A DNA stretch of 64,000 nucleotides from Trichoplusia ni (taxonomy: Eukaryota > Arthropoda > Insecta > Lepidoptera > Noctuidae), in the NCBI RefSeq assembly GCF_003590095.1, contig NC_039495.1:3147589-3211588 (forward strand), read 5' to 3'. Both the position numbers and the translations under genes were made by a program. Every line of letters starts with the position of its first letter. Position 1 is the stretch's first letter. Of this stretch, positions 37,735-49,160 are shown in pieces. The notes beneath the pieces are model-generated. The model worked only from the letters and a program-made list of their open reading frames with translations. It was not told the DNA's origin and did not search any database.

Positions 37735-37777
37735 GCCATTTTTCTATATTTATGGTTACGTAATATAGAAAAATGGC
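37735..37777. repeat. Perfect 16-base inverted repeat
   Basis: GCCATTTTTCTATATT (37735-37750) and AATATAGAAAAATGGC (37762-37777) flank an 11-base loop. It may be the remnant of a foldback element or a cruciform; no target-site duplication is evident. Confidence 0.7.
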
Positions 37778-39575
37778 CGTAGAAATTGCATAGAAATTAT
37801 GTGCTATTACTAATTTTAGTTGAATTGGATGTGTGACTTGAATATATGAATATCATTAGTAAGTGTCGATTTGAATCAGTTGAGGTCAGTTTGCGGTCTT
37901 TGATTGAGTTGTATCGATATGGCAAGTTAACCAGTTTAGCTGCATCGTATGAAAGAAAATTGGTATCACCTAAGCATTACGAAATCTGTTAGAGAATTTC
38001 TGCTTTACGGATTACCACGGGTGTCAGGCAACCAGCTGGGCCGCCAGAACTTGCAACCTAATGTTTGTTAGTAAATCTGACAACATTAGGTTCAAAAAAT
38101 TCAAAAAATTGGAATCGACCCTTTTGAAATGGCTATCAAATGGTGATTGTGTTCTGGGTTTTAAAGCGGTAGAACTATACGGTCTGGCAAGAAACATATT
38201 TCAACCGACGTCAACGGGCCAGAGTGAGGACATTTTAAACACTCACTGATTAAAATCACGTCAATTCTGTGACCTAGGTCGAAAAGTGAAGGAAACTTAT
38301 CAACACTATACAGTTATAGGCCAAACCTTCAATGTCCAATCAGCGAGATTACTGCTTCCTCATAAAATAAGACTGTCGCTGTTATATTTCAAAACTGAAA
38401 GTGGTTTTCCAGCTGCAACTGAGCTAATAGTCTACTAGATCATTAAATAACGCTCTTTAAACATCGACTTTCCAAAGTTAAGTTAAAGAGACTAATATGA
38501 AGTCGATGTAGCGATCCATCAGTGTTCTGCGGTGGATGCTGGGGCAGATAAAAATGATTATGCTCGCCTACTAGATCAAGATAATCGGGATATTGAGGTG
38601 ATTGACGCGATCGGTATAAGCCGATCGGGTGCCACCGAGTTTTATGTACAGAGTGTTTTAAATGTGCATACTTTGGAAAGAGGTGAAAGCTGATCATGCT
38701 TAGATTTTGCCGTGGAAATCATGAAGAAGATAAATTAAGATCATAAACTTATGAGTAATGAAGGACTTCGGTTAGATCCGAAACTAGTCAAAATTTTTGA
38801 TAGTTGATGGAAGATTTTATAATTTTCTGACTAAACTGTTGTATGTGGATTACTTAATTAAAATCGATGAAACAGTTCAGCAATTTATTTTAAACAGACT
38901 GTCAGACTTTCTTTCACAATAGAATATTACTTTACACAAGATCTATAGACTGTAATATTAAACAGTAAAGTTTTTCACACCTAAGTATTGTATATTATAA
39001 CCATAAACCCAACACTTAATTTCACACAAAACTGGAACAGCCTGTACAAAAGCGCACGGTAAACGGAAGATCCCAATGGCGCGATACTGTCGTAGTGATA
39101 GATAATCTTTGAAATCGAACAACGTTCGATGCCTGCAACCAAGTTAATACGGCATTAATTTATTGGCCCCAAGATATACACTCCGAGTATTTGTTTTGAA
39201 GGAAACCGTATTGTCCATGTGACGAAATGAGATTCTGTTGGATAAGGAGGTTTTAATGATGGGATGAAATAGCTTCCAAACTCAGTAGCGGCAATTTTGG
39301 TTTTCGAAGTTTTCGTACTATTCTTGGCCCGAATATCTGTACGCATAAAAGCATTCAGCGATAGAATTTACCTTTAAAATTCTGTTCACCTCCTGTTGGC
39401 CTGTATATGGCCAACGCCTAGTAACAGTCTGATGCCTATAAAAGCGAAACCTGTTACCACCTCCCGATCAGCGATTTCTTCAATTTTTCGGATTCCATCG
39501 ATCTTTATCCTTTGCTCCCTTCACTTTGTGATAACTTTAATAACTTTAATATTTTTCAATACTTTGTGCTCAGTA
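37778..39575. other. Decayed, unclassified sequence
   Basis: 37990-38720 has composition nearer to coding DNA and several short + frames, for instance 38061-38249 and a piece reading IEVIDAIGISRSGATEF near 38600, interrupted by many stops. An ancient transposon coding region or decayed gene is possible but unproven. 39360-39540 is discussed under rejected items. Confidence 0.25.
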
Positions 39576-39631
39576 GCCGGTGGCTCGGTAGCCGACCCCA
39601 ACATAGTTGGGAAAAGGCTAGGCCGATGATG
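39576..39631 (+). mobile_element. 56-base SINE insertion with 15-base target-site duplication
   Basis: The insert is just the last part of the HaSE1/HaSE3-type SINE: TAGCCGACCCCAACATAG, TTGGGAAAAGGCTAGGCC and GATGATG. It is flanked by a perfect 15-base duplication, ACTTTGTGCTCAGTA, at 39561-39575 and 39632-39646. This defines a complete target-primed insertion event with extreme 5' truncation. Perfect duplications and close match to the tail of the 30 kb copy suggest a young insertion. Confidence 0.9.
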
Positions 39632-39659
39632 ACTTTGTGCTCAGTACCAGTTACCTTAA

Positions 39660-39805
39660 ATACTTAGGAAATATAGTATTTGTTCTCCGTTGTCTGTCTG
39701 TGTTATGTCTGTCTGCCCATCACCAGCCTGCATCTCATGCACCTTGAGACGGTTAAATTTTTCACAGTTGTTGTATTATTGTTGTTTTAACAACTAATGC
39801 TAAAA
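39660..39805 (+). repeat. Interspersed repeat, copy 1 of 3
   Basis: TTGTCTGTCTGTG, then CATCACCAGCCTGCATCTCA and GTTGTATTATTGTTGTTTTA correspond to the copy at 59482-59627; a shorter copy lies at 44836-44920. These belong to a moth repeat that begins near GGGTTCCGTA. Its class is not known to me. Confidence 0.5.
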
Positions 39806-40556
39806 ATACTCAACCGTCAATGTTGCAAGTCCGACTCACACTAGCCCGAATTTAATTTCGTATCATCACAAAAAATCAAGTAGCTACCATTTCATTCACA
39901 CATTCCTAGTCCCATACTCATATTCATTCATAAAAATAAACGATTCATACCGATTCTAACAATAATATCGATATTAAAATATACGAATCGATTTGATCCT
40001 CTCGGGTTTTGATAAATGAATCGAATACAATAGTGGCCAGTCACCGGACGTTCGAAATATAAAATTAGAAAAAAAAATACAGCTACTGTCCGCATCAACT
40101 ATTAATCAAATTCTTTTAGAATTGAGAAAGTTATTGATGCCGTAACTATGCACCTTATTCCGGTTAAAATAAGGCTCATTTTAGATTTTTTAGGTTTCTA
40201 ATTAGTTAGTAATATTGGTTCTTTTTTCTCATTGATATTATTTTTGTACGGTTTCTGCTTGAGCTTCTAGTATTAGTAGTAGTCGAAGTAAATACGTTTT
40301 TTTATATAATTAAATAAATTACTCCATTCATGTTTATGGCATGCATTGTGGTAGAAATCTATTAATGAAACTTCGAAAATTCATGGTCAATACAATGAAT
40401 GTTCAATTATTGTGAGGGCAAAATGCTTAGGAGAATACGAATAGTATCCAATTTACATTATTTTATCGGCAAATTGTAAATATCGGAATTATCACCGTTT
40501 TGGTGATAGAAAGAATGTAAACAGAAAGTACAAAAATATAACTTTGAAAAAGTTGA
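39806..40556. other. Non-genic A+T-rich sequence
   Basis: I see no gene or recognisable repeat in this stretch. Confidence 0.45.
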
Positions 40557-40650
40557 AACTTGGCCTGCGCTGGGATCGAACCTGCACTTTATATGTACTT
40601 ATAAATCCATGCATACAACCGCAAGGCCACCACAACGCCCTACCAAAGAG
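40557..40650 (-). mobile_element. tRNA-derived SINE fragment, minus strand
   Basis: On the minus strand GTTGTGGTGGCCTTGCGGTT resembles an A-box region, and GGTTCGATCCCAGCGCAGGC is a B box followed by an acceptor-stem-like end. The spacing between them is longer than in a normal tRNA. The SINE body beyond is not recognised. A functional tRNA gene is unlikely because the two ends do not pair. Confidence 0.45.
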
Positions 40651-42864
40651 TCTCAGAACAAAAATAATTAAAAACCCACCTCAGATTTATAACATGATAT
40701 CCAACCCCACATCTCAAAAATAGTCACTCACAAATCAAAATATTGACTCAAACGTGGTTATAAAACAAAAAACATCACGCTAGCTATAAGGGGTATAAGC
40801 AGCAATTATAGTGACAGATCGTCCATCAATTGATTTAGTGAGTCTGATCTTATTTATTATCCTTAAATATTATTTATAGGGAACAGAAATGGGTTAAGAT
40901 TGAAATTTGAGAAAGTTATAGGGAGTTTGGTCCTGTAGTGCTGTGGTTATATGGTCGAGTTTTTGTTTGGTGATAGTTTGCTGTAAGAAAGTTTTGATAT
41001 TGTTTTTGAAAGTAATTGAGGTTATGTTAGGTTGGTTTTTATTAAAACACTACATTAATGAAAAAAATAATTTTAAAACCGGTTAGCTTAGTACCAAAAA
41101 CAAAGATTCAGACTCGGTTAGGACTCTTAAACTTAAAATTTAATAATGATGTCAAAAATGATTACAACTAGATACTTACACCATTTTGTAATATAAAATT
41201 TCTTACTTGCCCCACCTTTCCAAATGGTTGTCACAATATTAGTAATACGATTCCTAATCCGGCCCTGTACTCTCATGAATCTCCGACATCCGCCAGGGAG
41301 GCACTCAATTTGTCACTCCTGTCAAAATAATGTTAACTGCTTAAAATAATCGGAAATTATCGGCTCACGATTTTAACGATATCGACGCTTACTGAGAAAC
41401 TGATTCTTTTTTGTTTGTTTCTTTGTTTTATGGGTTTTGGACTTTCTTTTGTATTGTGGTAGGGTTTCTAATACATGTGATGTCTACTATAAATTATTGG
41501 AACATTTAGAAAATCCGGAGTAGGAACAAGGTACCTAGTGTTCCTATCTTGCTGTCAGTTTTTACATTAAAGGTCATAATATTCTCCTACACACTAATAA
41601 TATATAAATATCTAATAAATATCTAAATATATAACATATAGTAGATCACGCAGGAAGAAAAAAATAGTGTCTATGACCTCAAAAGAACATGTATTTATCT
41701 AGTATAGAATATTTGGAATGACACGTCAATATTAAGTACCTACCATTTAAAAAAGTGTAACGGAAAAGCAGAGCTGTGATTATAGTACAAATATTAAAAT
41801 ACTTTTTAACTCCTAACTATTCTCCTAACTATCTCTCCTAACTATTTAAATGAAATCCAGTTATTTTTTCGTTCAAAAGAATACTTATCATTTGTTGACG
41901 CTACCGCCCACACGGTGCTCGCAAAACTACATCACAGTAACAAAAAGTTCACTGTTGGGCCGCTAAAATGTTGCTCACATCCGAACTCAACTCCATTTTA
42001 TTCGTTGTTGCTTGTATTGTATAGGTAGAAGTTTTTTCACATTTAATTTAAAAATGTTTGGAATCAGTAAATTAAGAATATTTCTGTGTAATCATTAAAT
42101 ATCAATTCAATAAAGGAAATTAATAAGGCAGCTGCTATCAAAAGACAAACCTTCGAATATCCATTAAACTTGCACCTTTGATTGACACTTCGGTATTTGA
42201 CTAACTTTCATTCCTTTATAGACGAAATATTTTTTTAAAGTTAGCCTCTTCAGAACAATTCAGCTGATCATCATTTACTTTCACTTTAAAAACCACAGAC
42301 TCAACAAGTGTACTCTAAACAAATAAAGCAGCATTTTACCGCTCTATTGTCAATATCGATAAAATATGGTTTCTCGAGTCAAAGGCCGGGCTCCCCTGAA
42401 TGGGGTCCAGAGGCTTTACGTCCATATCGGCACCCGTTGAAATGTAAGGTCGCTTCTAATTATGATTTATTGTACCCTACAGTAAGATCCGGACCTCAAC
42501 GCTGTCGATTCTTATACATTTTTTATACTATCGACAGCTTTTAGGCCTTTAAACCTGTTTTGGAACGTTTTTAGGTGTAATTGTTGTAATAGGATTATGT
42601 GTTGTGTTTATTTTGGAAGATTATTGGGGGTTGGCGATTTATTGAAAAAGCATTGAAACATGATGCTGTTAGGTTTTATGTGTTGTAGTAATGTTTAGAG
42701 ATATCCTGTATGCTTATGAGGTGTGATAGCTTTACTAGTGTTGCTTTGGAAGCAAGTCGGTACACTTCACAGCGTGTTTCGGCATCTTGCTTGCACGGTG
42801 GCGTTTATTCGTTTAGAGTTTCTAAGATAAGACGATTTTATAAGTTTATGAAATTTTAAACTGA
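40651..42864. other. Non-genic sequence
   Basis: 41811-41845 holds a short tandem array of TCTCCTAACTAT-like units. 42366-42500 is a G+C-rich patch with an open + frame that includes GSPEWGPEALRPYRHPLKC; its complement also starts a short ATG frame (MDVKPLDPIQGSPAFDSRN). I do not recognise either and suspect an old repeat. The rest is featureless. Confidence 0.35.
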
Positions 42865-43143
42865 GCTTGATATGATTGTTCCGTGGGAGGGTGACCATCT
42901 ATGTCAGGACGAGTTCCTCTGAGTTTCCCGTTGTGAGTACCGGCTTTTATTTATACATCTTTGACAGTCGTTACGGGTAGTTAGAATCTATAAAGTTTGA
43001 AAACAAGTCTTAGTCAGGTAACTGAGTAGAGGAGGTCAGATTGGCAGTAGCTCCTTGAAAAGCACTGGTACTTCGCTGCAACCGATTAGACTGGAAGCCG
43101 ACCTCAACATACATAGTTGGAAAAAGGGTGGGCTGATAATGAA
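42865..43143 (+). mobile_element. Decayed 5S-derived SINE (HaSE3-like)
   Basis: It starts part way into the 5S-like head (TGGGAGGGTGACCATCT), then follows the order of the 30 kb copy: GAGTTCCTCTGAGTTTC, TGGCAGTAGCTCCTTG, GACTGGAAGCCGACCTCAAC and a GATAATGA tail. Many substitutions and small deletions mark it as old. Confidence 0.75.
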
Positions 43144-43659
43144 TGAAAGAAAGATAGAGACTTCTTCTGTCTTTTGTGTCCAAAATCGCTTTATAACATA
43201 ATTTTTCTTCTACTGTTTTATATTAAATCCTTTCTGATATTTTTCTCCACGCCTGTACACATTGTTCCCGACTGCGTGGGCGACTGTCGATGCGTTCGAT
43301 GTATGTCCCATTCAAACGTTGATGATATTAACAGATGGTTTGATATATGAGAGGAATAATCAACACAGTTTTAGGCATATTATTCTTTCATACAAGAGTA
43401 CGTAGGATCTGGAATGAAAACGGGAAACATTTTTGCCCTGGATATGCTTTCGTATTTCGTTAACTTAGATGTGCCCCCAAGATCTTTAAACCTGCGATTT
43501 TTTTAAAGTCTATTGGACGAACAACTACCTTACCTGAGACCAAACCGACATTATTAACAATAGTAAAGTGTAAACAATAGAAGATTACTATTTCATAGAT
43601 ATTTTGTATTTCATTGGTATTCAATTACTTCAATTGGCAAGCTTAAGTGACTATTGACG
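43144..43659. other. Non-genic spacer
   Basis: I see no gene or repeat. It separates a decayed SINE from a LINE coding remnant. Confidence 0.4.
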
Positions 43660-43835
43660 GGAAATGTCTGTCGAAGGAGCTATGGCCGGTAAGAAAACAA
43701 GTCTTTGAGTGGAAAACCGATGACCTTCAAAATATAGCTGGACTGGATGCGGAAGGCGGAGGACCGGGCGTTGTGGTGCAACTCGAGCTTGAATACATTG
43801 AAGTTCTTCTGCAAGAACTGACATTAAAGAAGTGA
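43660..43835 (+). pseudogene. Non-LTR retrotransposon ORF, C-terminal remnant with frameshift
   Basis: The frame reads WKTDDLQNIAG from 43710, then shifts by one base into LDWMRKAEDRALW (43738-43776). Together they match the conserved end of many non-LTR reverse transcriptase ORFs, which carry a motif like W(T/S)DD(I/L)..AG..W...A.DR..W. The shift means it cannot encode a working enzyme. The unshifted frame continues as 62 codons to a TGA at 43833-43835, which is not a real gene. The clade is not resolved. It probably came in with a 5'-truncated LINE. Confidence 0.6.
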
Positions 43836-44194
43836 ATCTCTTTCAATCTATTTATTATGCTTTTGCACCTAAACCCCAACGTTAATGTTGATAAAACATT
43901 GATAAGTTTAAATTTGTATCTCATGAAAGTACATTACCCACTTACCACGATTACAAATATTCACTCGAGAAATGCTGGTATGAAATAAACTTGTTGATTT
44001 CGAGACTCATTTACACCTATATTACTTGTCCCTACCTAAATCTAGCAAATAGTACAGGAATCAGTTTTAGCGCGCTATAAATCCATAAAGAATTCGCTTA
44101 AGCCGAGTAAACACGTTAGGCTGGACACAGACTTGCGATTAGTCGCAGCGACTATGAACTATCTGTGTGTTATTATGAGATCATGTTAGGAGTG
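43836..44194. other. Non-genic spacer
   Basis: No gene is seen. 44115-44165 is slightly richer in G+C, with TTGCGATTAGTCGCAGCGAC. Confidence 0.4.
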
Positions 44195-44400
44195 GCTCGT
44201 GGCTAAGCTATAACTACATAAGTGAATCGATCACAGGTTAAGCTACGCTTGACGCGGTTGGCTCGTAGATGGGTGATCATCTTTGTCATAACGAGTTACT
44301 CCGTGTTTGTGAAGGCATGTTATATTGTGAATCCCGGCTGTTATTCATTTATCTTTGGCGGTCGCTACAGGTAGTCAGAAGCTTGAAAGTCTGAAAAACG
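44195..44400 (+). mobile_element. 5S-derived SINE, 3'-truncated
   Basis: GGCTCGTGGCTAAGCTATAA, the 5S control-like GATCACAGGTTAAGC and GTAGATGGGTGATC, then body as far as GTCAGAAGCTTGAAAG match the head half of the 30 kb copy. The tail half is missing; a T-rich stretch and a separate LINE tail follow. Loss of the 3' end points to deletion or later insertion, since target-primed insertion normally truncates the 5' end. Confidence 0.8.
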
Positions 44401-44474
44401 GTTATATTTTTTTATTTTTTTATTACACGGTTATATTTTTTGTATATTTTTAATCTATTATATCAAATCCAACT

Positions 44475-44562
44475 GAACCCGGATTGAAAACCGCGTAAAG
44501 ATTTGGGGGAGGCCCTAGCCCAGCAGTGGGACACAGTGGGCTAGAAAAAGAGAACGACTGAG
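44475..44562 (+). mobile_element. LINE 3' tail fragment
   Basis: GATTTGGGGGAGGCCCTAGC followed by CCAGCAGTGGGACACAGTGG and GCTAGA matches the block at 47578-47635. In one frame such tails encode the last residues of a reverse transcriptase ORF (GEAFAQQ). It is short and not functional. Confidence 0.6.
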
Positions 44563-44835
44563 TTGTATATAATATTATAATATAACTGTTTTAATTTCAT
44601 TTCCGTTTCTTAATTTATTGTATTCTTGGCACTCAGTGTGTCTGATGCGAGAAAATGTCGCAGTTTTGTATAAAACCTAAAGCTAATTAAATTAAACGCT
44701 TGCTGACCTACAATGAGGCGAAAACAATTTATTTGCAATAATAATAAAACGAAGCGACAACTGCATTGCTATACTAGTTTCTGTTTTGGGGTTTTCTCAC
44801 ATTATTGTTATTAAATCCAAGCAGCCAAAGCCATA

Positions 44836-44920
44836 TTTAGGGTTTCGTATTGAAATGGTAAATACGGAACCCTATTACTGAAGCTCCGCTGTCTGTAATT
44901 TTTATACATTTTGTTTTTTC
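44836..44920 (+). repeat. Interspersed repeat, copy 2 of 3
   Basis: AGGGTTTCGTATTGAAATGG, ATACGGAACCCTATTACTGA and CTCCGCTGTCTG match the start of the family also seen at 39660 and 59482. The 3' part is missing. Confidence 0.5.
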
Positions 44921-45301
44921 CTCTCCACTTGCAATCAGTCGTCATCACTTACTTAATAACAGAAATAAACTCTATCGTAAGTACTCAACATATTACTCTA
45001 ATTCTATAAAAATCGAGTCATAAACAGCTTAAAAGTAAAAAATATTAATTATTGTTTAATAATTTAATCATAAATATTAAATGTACAGACACTTCTTTGT
45101 CCCAATATTATTGTAGTAAGGTTTGCTACACACTGATACAATAGCAAAAGTGACGATGAAATTCACGCACGCCCCGTTAAAATTATAACTTTTAAAATAG
45201 AAGACACCAATTTTGTTCATCTTCCTCGTAAAATACTTGTTCATAATTTATTTAAAACTCAAACACTCTTAGGACTCTGATTCTTTCGAAATCCATACTA
45301 A
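44921..45301. other. Non-genic A+T-rich sequence
   Basis: I see no gene or repeat here. It ends with the A of the Helitron insertion site. Confidence 0.45.
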
Positions 45302-45573
45302 TCTATACTAATATATAAAGCTGAAGAGTTTGTTTGTTTGAACGCGCTAATCTCAGGAACTACTGGTTCAAATTGAAAAATTATTTCTGTGTTGAATAGA
45401 CCATATTTATTGAGGAAGGGGCTATATACTATCACGCTGCAACTAATAGGAGCGAAGATACAATGGAAAATGTGGCAAAAGCGGAGAAAAATATTCATCT
45501 AACATGGCTTCCGTCCAAAAATTCCTAACTTATATCTTCTAACCACGCGGACGAAGTCGGGGGTAACAGCTAG
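45302..45573 (+). mobile_element. Intact-ended short Helitron-like element
   Basis: It begins TCTATACTAATATATAAAG at 45302 and ends in CTAG at 45570-45573, with host A before and T after. This is the expected result of Helitron insertion between A and T. Near the 3' end GGACGAAGTC can form a small stem. It has no coding capacity and would be mobilised by an autonomous Helitron's Rep/helicase. The last 190 bases are very similar to 60702-60897, and the whole is similar to 19035-19287. I recall this family from moth genomes, where it may correspond to the Lep1 group. A minus-strand frame inside is not a gene. Confidence 0.8.
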
Positions 45574-46134
45574 TCGATATATAAAGGTAAAACGTTGATC
45601 TGTTACACGGCAGTGTAGAGCAACCCTAACTCAAAATCTTGGATGGTTTCCAATAGCCTTGTCATTTTGATATGACTCACAATATGAACGTTATACATTA
45701 TTATTACGTGTGATCTTCACAAATAGTTTCATTTTCTTCATAAAACTGTTATTTCTGCAATGTTTAATTAGGTTATTAAGAGATCAGTAATAATAGACCG
45801 TTTTGACTGACATTTTCTGGCTGTGACGTATATTTTAATGGTTTAAGATAACGTATAAAGATTCTCATAGTTTATAAATCTCTGCAAACGTGCACACAAT
45901 TAGAACCACTAGATATATAATTTATCGTTTTAAAAGCGCCTTAAAATTCAAAGAAAAAGGTTTTTATTATTTTTTTGGACTATGTTTCAATTCATCAAAA
46001 TACATTCTCATTTTTTACAAAGTTTGATTTGGAATCAATTTCTTCTATACTAGCTTTAATCTCGCTCGATATCTTGAAATCCATAGGTTTTCTCATGAAA
46101 AAAGAAAGATGTTAGATATTTATACCATATTTCA
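45574..46134. other. Non-genic A+T-rich sequence
   Basis: I see no gene or repeat in this stretch. Confidence 0.45.
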
Positions 46135-46513
46135 CTAAGCAACAACATTACCACCCAAACACCTTAACCAAATATCCATCCAAAAATGCATCACACCTAT
46201 ATCTAAAATTAACAAATTATCATCTTCACCCTGACCTAAAAATCCGAAGGCTATCAAAAATAATACACGAATAAAGGACCACAAAACAGTTAGAAAGTCC
46301 CGCAGCACATACTCCACATAAATGACGCAATTGCGTAAATTCGCCACTGCCAGAGATAATTGTGTTGCACACATTAAAATTAACATCGCGATCACGCGCA
46401 CTAAATAGTTCGCGAATACTCGGTATGAACCGACTGATAAACATACAGTTGTTATACTGGCTACCAGTGAAGGATCTGATGAAATCTTGTGAATCTAATG
46501 TTGAATTTATCAA
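46135..46513 (-). CDS. Possible minus-strand exon, two overlapping frames
   Basis: Two minus-strand frames overlap here. One (46401-46135, 88 codons) begins MRVIAMLILMCATQLSLAVA, signal-peptide-like, and is very hydrophobic. The other (46513-46226, 95 codons) contains RFIPSIRELFSARDRDVNFN and then CNTIISGSGEFTQLRHLCG. The second has the more natural composition, and hydrophobic frames are often shadows of a real one. At most one is coding. No splice sites were fixed and no family is recognised. Confidence 0.25.
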
Positions 46514-47559
46514 ACTTGGTGATGGTGTTACTTTTACTGGACTGGATGTTTGAAAATCAAGTAGATGAGCTTTTTCGTGTAACCTTTGGCGGAACCTTAG
46601 GCTTTAGCTCACAAGGAATCCTTTCTGTACCCTTGAAGATCAAGAAGTACATATATCAGTAAAATTTAGATCATAATAAGAGCATAAGCAACTTAAATAA
46701 TATGTAATTCTCTTATTCGGGTGTAATTCTTAAAATTTCGTGAAACTTTATGTGCAATATCAATCTATCTTGCTCCAGGGAAGACTGAGTTTCCAGCATC
46801 TTCCAGAATCAGATGAGATCAGGAGTAACAAAACACTTAAGCGGATTATAGAAGCTCAAATCAATGTCAAAATATAAGAAAATTATAGTCAACTTCAGAG
46901 GGCCTTAATAAGCACTTATTATAAACCTAATAAAATCAGTGCATCCAAATCATAAAAGATGTCTTTTAAATCGCAAAATGAAAAAAACGTTGACTTCCAT
47001 CTTGGGTGGTGAAGTTAAACATCAAAGAACCTACAGATGGACAAAGAAACCGTCAAGTTAGTTTAGGACTATCATTATAAACAACTAATATGACAGGCTG
47101 TAATGATGGCCACACGTAACTATGGGTTTTCGAACTCATTTCTATAATTGCTACGCGTCTGCTAACGAATGGATAGGTAATATAGACATCTATACCATGA
47201 TAAAAACTTGGAAGAATTATAATCTACATAGCGGTTGTTGAAGAATATTTTAAAAGAGTAGATTTTTAATGGATTTGATAATTTTGCAAAAGAGCACCCA
47301 AATGTTTTAGCGTAGTAACCTCTACCATGCGGCTCATGGTTAACAGAAACAATAAATCGATCATTGGGAAACTTTGTAAAATATTGAGGCTCCGTTAGAC
47401 AAAACATCTGAATTTTATTCGAGCTGTAACTTATTTATTTATTAATAATATACAATTATTATTGAAACTTTCTTCCTTCCTTCGACAATGCCATTTGTAA
47501 TTTAGTCCAATAATTAATGTAGACTAATAACATATAACGCTTACCGCTCAGGCTGGTTC
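46514..47559. other. Non-genic A+T-rich sequence
   Basis: I see no gene or repeat. The minus frame at 47162-47407 has no supporting context. Confidence 0.4.
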
Positions 47560-47640
47560 CATGCGGCCCAGAATAAAGAGTCGTGGAAGGATTTGGGGGA
47601 GGCCTTTGCCCAACAGTGAGACACATTGGGCTAGAGAAAA
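47560..47640 (+). mobile_element. LINE 3' tail fragment
   Basis: GGATTTGGGGGAGGCCTTTG and CCCAACAGTGAGACACATTG, then GGCTAGAGAAAAAAA. One frame reads WKDLGEAFAQQ before a stop, as in the end of non-LTR reverse transcriptase ORFs. The A-run after it is probably the original tail. Confidence 0.65.
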
Positions 47641-49040
47641 AAAAAACAACATATTGATGACCTAAATATCAGAACGTAAAACATTCGAAAGTTAAACAAA
47701 ACATATCGATCCCAATGACCAGCCAGCCGCATAAACAAGTATGAATAAACAAAACAATTTAGTGCAGATAATATTAGCAGGAATCATAGTAGGAACCCTG
47801 GACAGATTCCAAAAGGGCCAGCGATTCTTAAAGTGATCGCTAATTATATCGCTCTGAATTGTTTTGAGCATCCAATTAACAACTCCAATCCAACATATTT
47901 ATTTATAATATAAACGCCCACTGTGCGATTTGTGAATGAAATTTTAATTAGTCGTAAGCTAAAATTACTTGAAGACCTTACTGAGAATTTCGTTACATAA
48001 ATTCTTGGTTCAGTGTTTGTCTATTTGTTGGTTACTCGGAAGGTTGGAGATCTTTTTGGTTGGCTGATGGATTTAGGGTTTCCGTTAGATCCTAATGCTA
48101 ATACTTCTTGTACTTAGACTTGATGGATCTGTTTCTGTGATTTATAAGATACGATCTTTGGAATAATACTAGTTTAAGTAATAGAATTCGTACTACCCTA
48201 GATCATTTCAATATATTAATTATCATCTAATCGAATTGCTCTCAGTAAAAAAGTTTTTCATCTATAACATATTTCATTATTGCCATTTAAACACGACTTT
48301 TATGGACATTGGAGTTAACATATGTATGTAAGCATTGCATATCAAATCAGATGATAAGATGAGAGTAGCTAATAATAAGCGGGTCTGCTCGTAGAGATTT
48401 CTCATGAAAGAAGTAGCGAGTTTGAAGTCTTTTTTTTTATTCTGCACTCATAAAATAATAACAATTTTCACAATACCAATATAACACACAAATCAATCCA
48501 AGAATCGTTCACCCTAGCAACCAATCGCAAAATGCAATCGAACAAAGCTTTCAGTAACACAACACCGAAAGCAAAACGAATGCAATAAAGTTGTACCATC
48601 GACGATCATAAACCAATGTTCACAGCACGCACTGAGACTATCCCATGTCTTAATTTGTACAGAGACCAAAACAATATAAATAATATAAAAACAATGAGGA
48701 CTTATATACACATTGGTGTGGGATCGTGTGCTACAGACCTTCGGGGAATAGATATGGGTATTTTTGAAATGTGTTGTCTGCTTCCACATTTTCCATTACA
48801 ATATCAAAGTTTTTTTTTTGTATTGTCCAATACTTTATTACTAGCTTTCCCTGTTTTTTCCTATCTATTTGGGTACAATGTTATCTATACGCCGCCTTGC
48901 CGCTCTATGTGCTGATTTGTATATAGATAAGTCCAAATTCGATCCCTGAAAAGACAAGTTATTTTTGCTTAATTACTTTAAGTCACCGTTGACGAACGGT
49001 GCAGGAAAACGTTTTGGGGAAAATTGAATTCCAAATATTG
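47641..49040. other. Non-genic sequence
   Basis: Frames at 48514-48789 (-) and 48616-48915 (+) overlap on opposite strands and are not supported. I see no gene or repeat otherwise. Confidence 0.4.
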
Positions 49041-49160
49041 GAGTCTGAAATCGCCAATCCGCAGTAAGTTAGCGTGGTGATCAATACTCAAATGAGACAA
49101 CTGGTTTTATAAAACCAGCCTAAAAATGTCCCACTGCTGCGCACTGCCCACTGTCATTAA
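49041..49160. mobile_element. Rearranged LINE tail pieces around an 18-base palindrome
   Basis: On the + strand, TCGCCAATCCGCAGTAAG and TAGCGTGGTGATCAATACTC match the middle of the 36285 tail. Just after, on the minus strand, GCAGTGGGACATTTTTAGG matches the end of the same kind of tail. Between them is the perfect palindrome CTGGTTTTATAAAACCAG (49101-49118). The two pieces in opposite orientation show an inversion or two insertions. Confidence 0.5.

Noticed and set aside
39360..39540. Minus-strand peptide resembling V-ATPase subunit F (VVTGF, LLGVGHIQANR)
   Set aside because: Only two short words resemble the family; the rest does not align, and stops interrupt the frame.
48514..48915. Overlapping 91- and 99-codon frames on opposite strands
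   Set aside because: Neither has protein-like features beyond length.
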